Assembly (NCBI GenBank): GCA_049519595.1
Contig: JBEKQP010000194.1
Coordinates: forward strand, 1-8,928
Direction: 5' to 3'
DNA: 8,928 nt
Origin: CAWBRT01 sp049519595
Lineage (GTDB): Bacteria > Acidobacteriota > Terriglobia > Terriglobales > Acidobacteriaceae
The number at the start of each line of letters is the position of its first letter. Positions within the stretch are counted from its first letter, which is position 1. A model generated the notes under the pieces. The model was given only the letters and a program-made list of their open reading frames with translations, was not told the origin of the DNA and made no database searches. Position numbers and translations under genes: made by a program. Positions 6,686 to 8,928 of this stretch are shown one piece after another.

Positions 6686-6704
6686 GCCGGGCTGAAAGCC
6701 CGGC
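6686..6704. repeat. Perfect 8-bp hairpin after the decarboxylase gene
   Basis: GCCGGGCT-GAA-AGCCCGGC is a perfect 8-base-pair inverted repeat with a 3-base loop, 55 bases after the decarboxylase stop. No U tract follows on either strand, so it is not a standard intrinsic terminator. It may protect the 3' end of the mRNA, or be one copy of a dispersed REP-like palindrome. Confidence 0.5.
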
Positions 6705-6758
6705 TCCCTTAGAGGCGATTGTCATCTCTGAATCGCTGAAATTCTACCTATAGCAGTA

Positions 6759-7970
6759 TCAACTCCGCCCGGCAGCCACAGCTGACGACGCTAGCGGCTC
6801 TGTGACTTCAATTTGCGGGGCCGTTGCTAGTCGGGATTGCTGGTTCACATGCACGACCATGGCTGGCGGAAAACCGTTGAAGGACGTGCTGCTGGCGGCG
6901 GAATAGGCACCTATGTTTTCCGAGTAAACCAGTTCACCAATCTCGAGGTCCGGGAGCTCCTCGGCCAGGCTGATGGTGTCGAGCGCGTCGCACGTGGGGC
7001 CGAAGACGGAGCAGATCTGAGTAGGACCATTCTCGAAACTTCTAACGCGGTACTGGGCGTGGTCAAAAATCATCCCGCTGTAGGTGTGATAGACGCCGTC
7101 GTTGAGATAGTAACAAAGTTTGCCCTCGCGGACGGCTTTGCCGATGATCTGGGCGACGGCGGTGGCGGCGGAGGCGACCAGGAAACGCCCCGGCTCAGCA
7201 AGGATTTCGATCGATTCGGGGAAAAGACGGTCCAACTCGGCGTTGATCATTTTGGCGAGCCTTCTGAAGGGAGGGACCGTGTCATCGTAGTGGGCAGGAA
7301 AACCACCGCCGATGTCGAGAAGCTTGAGATTAAAGCCACGTAACTTGGCCTCCGCGAAGATGTCCGCGGCCATTTGAAGCGCCTGGCTGTAATTCTTGGG
7401 GTTGGTGCACTGACTCCCGACGTGGAAGCTCAGCCCTTCGACCTCGAGCTTGTTGTTGTGAGCGAATGCGATCAGGTCAACAGCCTCGCCGGGCAAGGCG
7501 CCGAACTTGCTTGACAGCTCCACCATTGATCCGGTGTTGGGGACACGCAAGCGTAGCACCAAGCCCGAGTGCGGCGCATAGCGAGCTATCTTGATCACCT
7601 CTTCGTAGTTATCGTAGACGACCAGCGGCTTGTATGGGTCCAACCGCTCGAGCGTTTCAATGGCCTTGATCGGGTGCGAGTAAATAATTTTATCCCAGAT
7701 GAAATCCTGCCGCTGTTTCTCCGGGAGATCCTTGATTTTTTCGTGAACGTTCAAGAACTCCGCCATGCTGGCGACGTCGAAACTGGCTCCGGCATCGTAA
7801 AACGTCTGTACGATCTCAGGTTCGCTGTTAGCCTTGACCGCATAGTAGGCCTGCACCCGCGGCAGATGCTTTCGGAACTGGTCGTAGTTTTCTCGCAGCA
7901 CCTTGTGGTCTACAACAACAAACGGTGTGCCTTGCTTCTTGGCCAATTGAAAGAGTGTCTTTGGGTCCAT
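6759..7970 (-). CDS. Ornithine decarboxylase-type PLP enzyme (fold type III)
   Basis: This encodes a 403-residue cytoplasmic PLP-dependent decarboxylase of the alanine-racemase fold (group IV, eukaryotic-type ornithine/diaminopimelate decarboxylases). The PLP-binding Lys is K46 in YYAVKANSEP. The barrel contains SFHVGSQ (His183), the phosphate-binding GGGFP at 221-225 and EPGRFLVA at 259-266. The C-terminal beta domain carries the catalytic pair Cys327-Asp328 in GPTCDALD, and an ODC-like DGVYHTYSGMIFDH. These last two motifs favour ornithine (or lysine/ornithine) over meso-diaminopimelate. The last 30 or so residues are a low-complexity tail. The ATG has AAGGA at 9 bases. It lies about 100 bases downstream of the homospermidine synthase gene on the same strand, which supports putrescine production from ornithine as its role. 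Lysine decarboxylation cannot be excluded. Confidence 0.9.
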   Translation of the reverse strand: MDPKTLFQLAKKQGTPFVVVDHKVLRENYDQFRKHLPRVQAYYAVKANSEPEIVQTFYDAGASFDVASMAEFLNVHEKIKDLPEKQRQDFIWDKIIYSHPIKAIETLERLDPYKPLVVYDNYEEVIKIARYAPHSGLVLRLRVPNTGSMVELSSKFGALPGEAVDLIAFAHNNKLEVEGLSFHVGSQCTNPKNYSQALQMAADIFAEAKLRGFNLKLLDIGGGFPAHYDDTVPPFRRLAKMINAELDRLFPESIEILAEPGRFLVASAATAVAQIIGKAVREGKLCYYLNDGVYHTYSGMIFDHAQYRVRSFENGPTQICSVFGPTCDALDTISLAEELPDLEIGELVYSENIGAYSAASSTSFNGFPPAMVVHVNQQSRLATAPQIEVTEPLASSAVAAGRS

Positions 7971-8022
7971 AGCTTAGGGTCCTTGGCTTATATGTTTACG
8001 TCAATCGCGATCTTGAGGCGCG

Positions 8023-8044
8023 CAGGACGCCATTGCGCGTCCTG
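8023..8044. repeat. Intercistronic hairpin between hss and decarboxylase genes
   Basis: CAGGACGC (8023-8030) and GCGTCCTG (8037-8044) form a perfect 8-base-pair stem with a 6-base loop. There is no U tract on either strand, so it should not end transcription fully. It could set the relative level of the two genes through RNA processing or stability. Confidence 0.4.
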
Positions 8045-8070
8045 TAAATTCCCGTCGCGCCGCGCTGGGT

Positions 8071-8928
8071 TCAAATACCGTCTCCGTCCGTGACTAGAAA
8101 ATTCTTGAACTGCCACGGGTCGGACACGTCGACCTGTGGCTTGTTATATCCGCTGAAGAAGTTGGAGTAGTGCTTCAGCGGGTTCCAATCCGAGGCCACG
8201 GAAACGAACCTACCCAGGTATGGCTTGCTGACCTCCAGCACGTAGTCATGGGGCAAGTCGTCAGGCACGCACAGCCCCCGGCACGGGTTCTCGACCATCC
8301 ACATGCAGGCGGCAACAACTGAAATCGCTACCTGCATCGTGGTCGCGTTCTGATGCGGTACCATGCGCCGCGACTCCTCGATATCAAGATCGCTTCCGCA
8401 CCACCACGATTCGTAGGGGTGCCCCATCACCAGTGCACCCAGAATATCGGCTCCGCTGATGATTTCGTCGGTCATGATGCGGATGCGCGGTTGCAACCGG
8501 TAGTCGTAGCCGCGCAGTTCGTGGAGAGAGGCAATGGCGGCGTCGCACGGGCAATAAGCATAGTGAACCGTTGGGCGGTAGATCGCCTTGCCGTCTTCCC
8601 AAACCGTGAGCTTCTCGGTGATGGTGAACGCCTCGCCGTGGCGCACAATCATGCCGACGATGTCGTGATTCGGTGGCACCCAGCTCGCCACGAATGTGTT
8701 GATGCCCATCCGCGCCAGGCATATCTGGCTCTTGGGGCCGTCTGCGTGCTCGAAAGCGAGGGCTGGCAGCTCTTTTTCATGAGTGCCCCAGCCCATCTCG
8801 GCCGTGGTCGTCCCCTCCTCCCGAAAGCCCTCCACGCTCCAGGTATTGACGAACTCGTTCACCTGTTTGGGCTGATCTGTGATCTGCGTGTCGCGCTCGC
8901 TGCAGTGAATGACCTTGACGCCGAGTTG
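8071..8928 (-). CDS. hss: Homospermidine synthase, C-terminal part (5' end outside window)
   Basis: This encodes the NAD-dependent enzyme that joins two putrescines (or spermidine plus putrescine) to give sym-homospermidine. The visible 285 residues start at the right edge (QLGVKVIHCSERDTQ) and run to the natural stop. The GTG at 8862 is internal because the frame stays open to 8928 with family-like sequence. Recognisable blocks are SERDTQ, EFVNTWSVEGF, AEMGWGTHE, the YRPTVHYAYCPCDAAIASLHEL block, TDEIISGADILGALVMGH, PHQNATTMQVA, and the C-terminal SDPWQFKNFLV. These fit bacterial homospermidine synthase, a saccharopine-dehydrogenase-like fold of about 470-480 residues, so roughly the first 190 residues with most of the NAD-binding domain lie outside. 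The ODC-type gene directly downstream supplies putrescine, which supports this over a saccharopine dehydrogenase. Confidence 0.92.
   Translation of the reverse strand, partial: QLGVKVIHCSERDTQITDQPKQVNEFVNTWSVEGFREEGTTTAEMGWGTHEKELPALAFEHADGPKSQICLARMGINTFVASWVPPNHDIVGMIVRHGEAFTITEKLTVWEDGKAIYRPTVHYAYCPCDAAIASLHELRGYDYRLQPRIRIMTDEIISGADILGALVMGHPYESWWCGSDLDIEESRRMVPHQNATTMQVAISVVAACMWMVENPCRGLCVPDDLPHDYVLEVSKPYLGRFVSVASDWNPLKHYSNFFSGYNKPQVDVSDPWQFKNFLVTDGDGI

Noticed and set aside
6837..7343. 168-codon plus-strand open frame
   Set aside because: It is antisense to the decarboxylase, which carries all catalytic residues.

Overview
The window reads as ordinary chromosomal DNA from a moderately GC-rich Gram-negative-type bacterium. 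The style of the PAS/PAC-linked histidine kinase, of IlvB and of the homospermidine synthase makes me think of Acidobacteriota. That placement is from memory of protein style, not from a search. Apart from the left edge and one small gene, everything is coded on the minus strand. I see no mobile element, CRISPR array, tRNA or rRNA.

Left part (1-1860). The 3' end of a sensor histidine kinase gene (plus strand) enters from the left edge. It faces a decayed LuxR-type regulator fragment on the minus strand, with at least two frameshifts. A mostly non-coding stretch follows, holding one plausible small Cys-rich protein gene (about 1426-1638, plus). A good intrinsic terminator at 1758-1790 (minus) closes the next gene.

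Middle (1861-6460). An LldP-family lactate permease gene (minus) starts at a GTG with a very strong Shine-Dalgarno. A 405-base gap separates it from the ilvB-ilvN pair, which encodes the catalytic and regulatory subunits of acetolactate synthase. The SD of ilvN overlaps the ilvB stop. The 546-base region upstream of ilvB contains a short ORF rich in Val/Ile/Leu plus mutually exclusive stem-loops, which looks like a branched-chain amino acid attenuator. No ilvC lies downstream.

Right part (6759-8928). A homospermidine synthase gene (its 5' end lies outside the window) is followed by an ornithine-decarboxylase-type PLP enzyme gene. Together they can convert ornithine to putrescine and then putrescine to sym-homospermidine, a compact alternative polyamine pathway.

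I do not see a clearly undescribed system. The best items for a second look are the candidate ilvB leader peptide/attenuator, the unusual residues in conserved motifs of the lactate permease, the small CxxCC...HxC protein and the regulator pseudogene.
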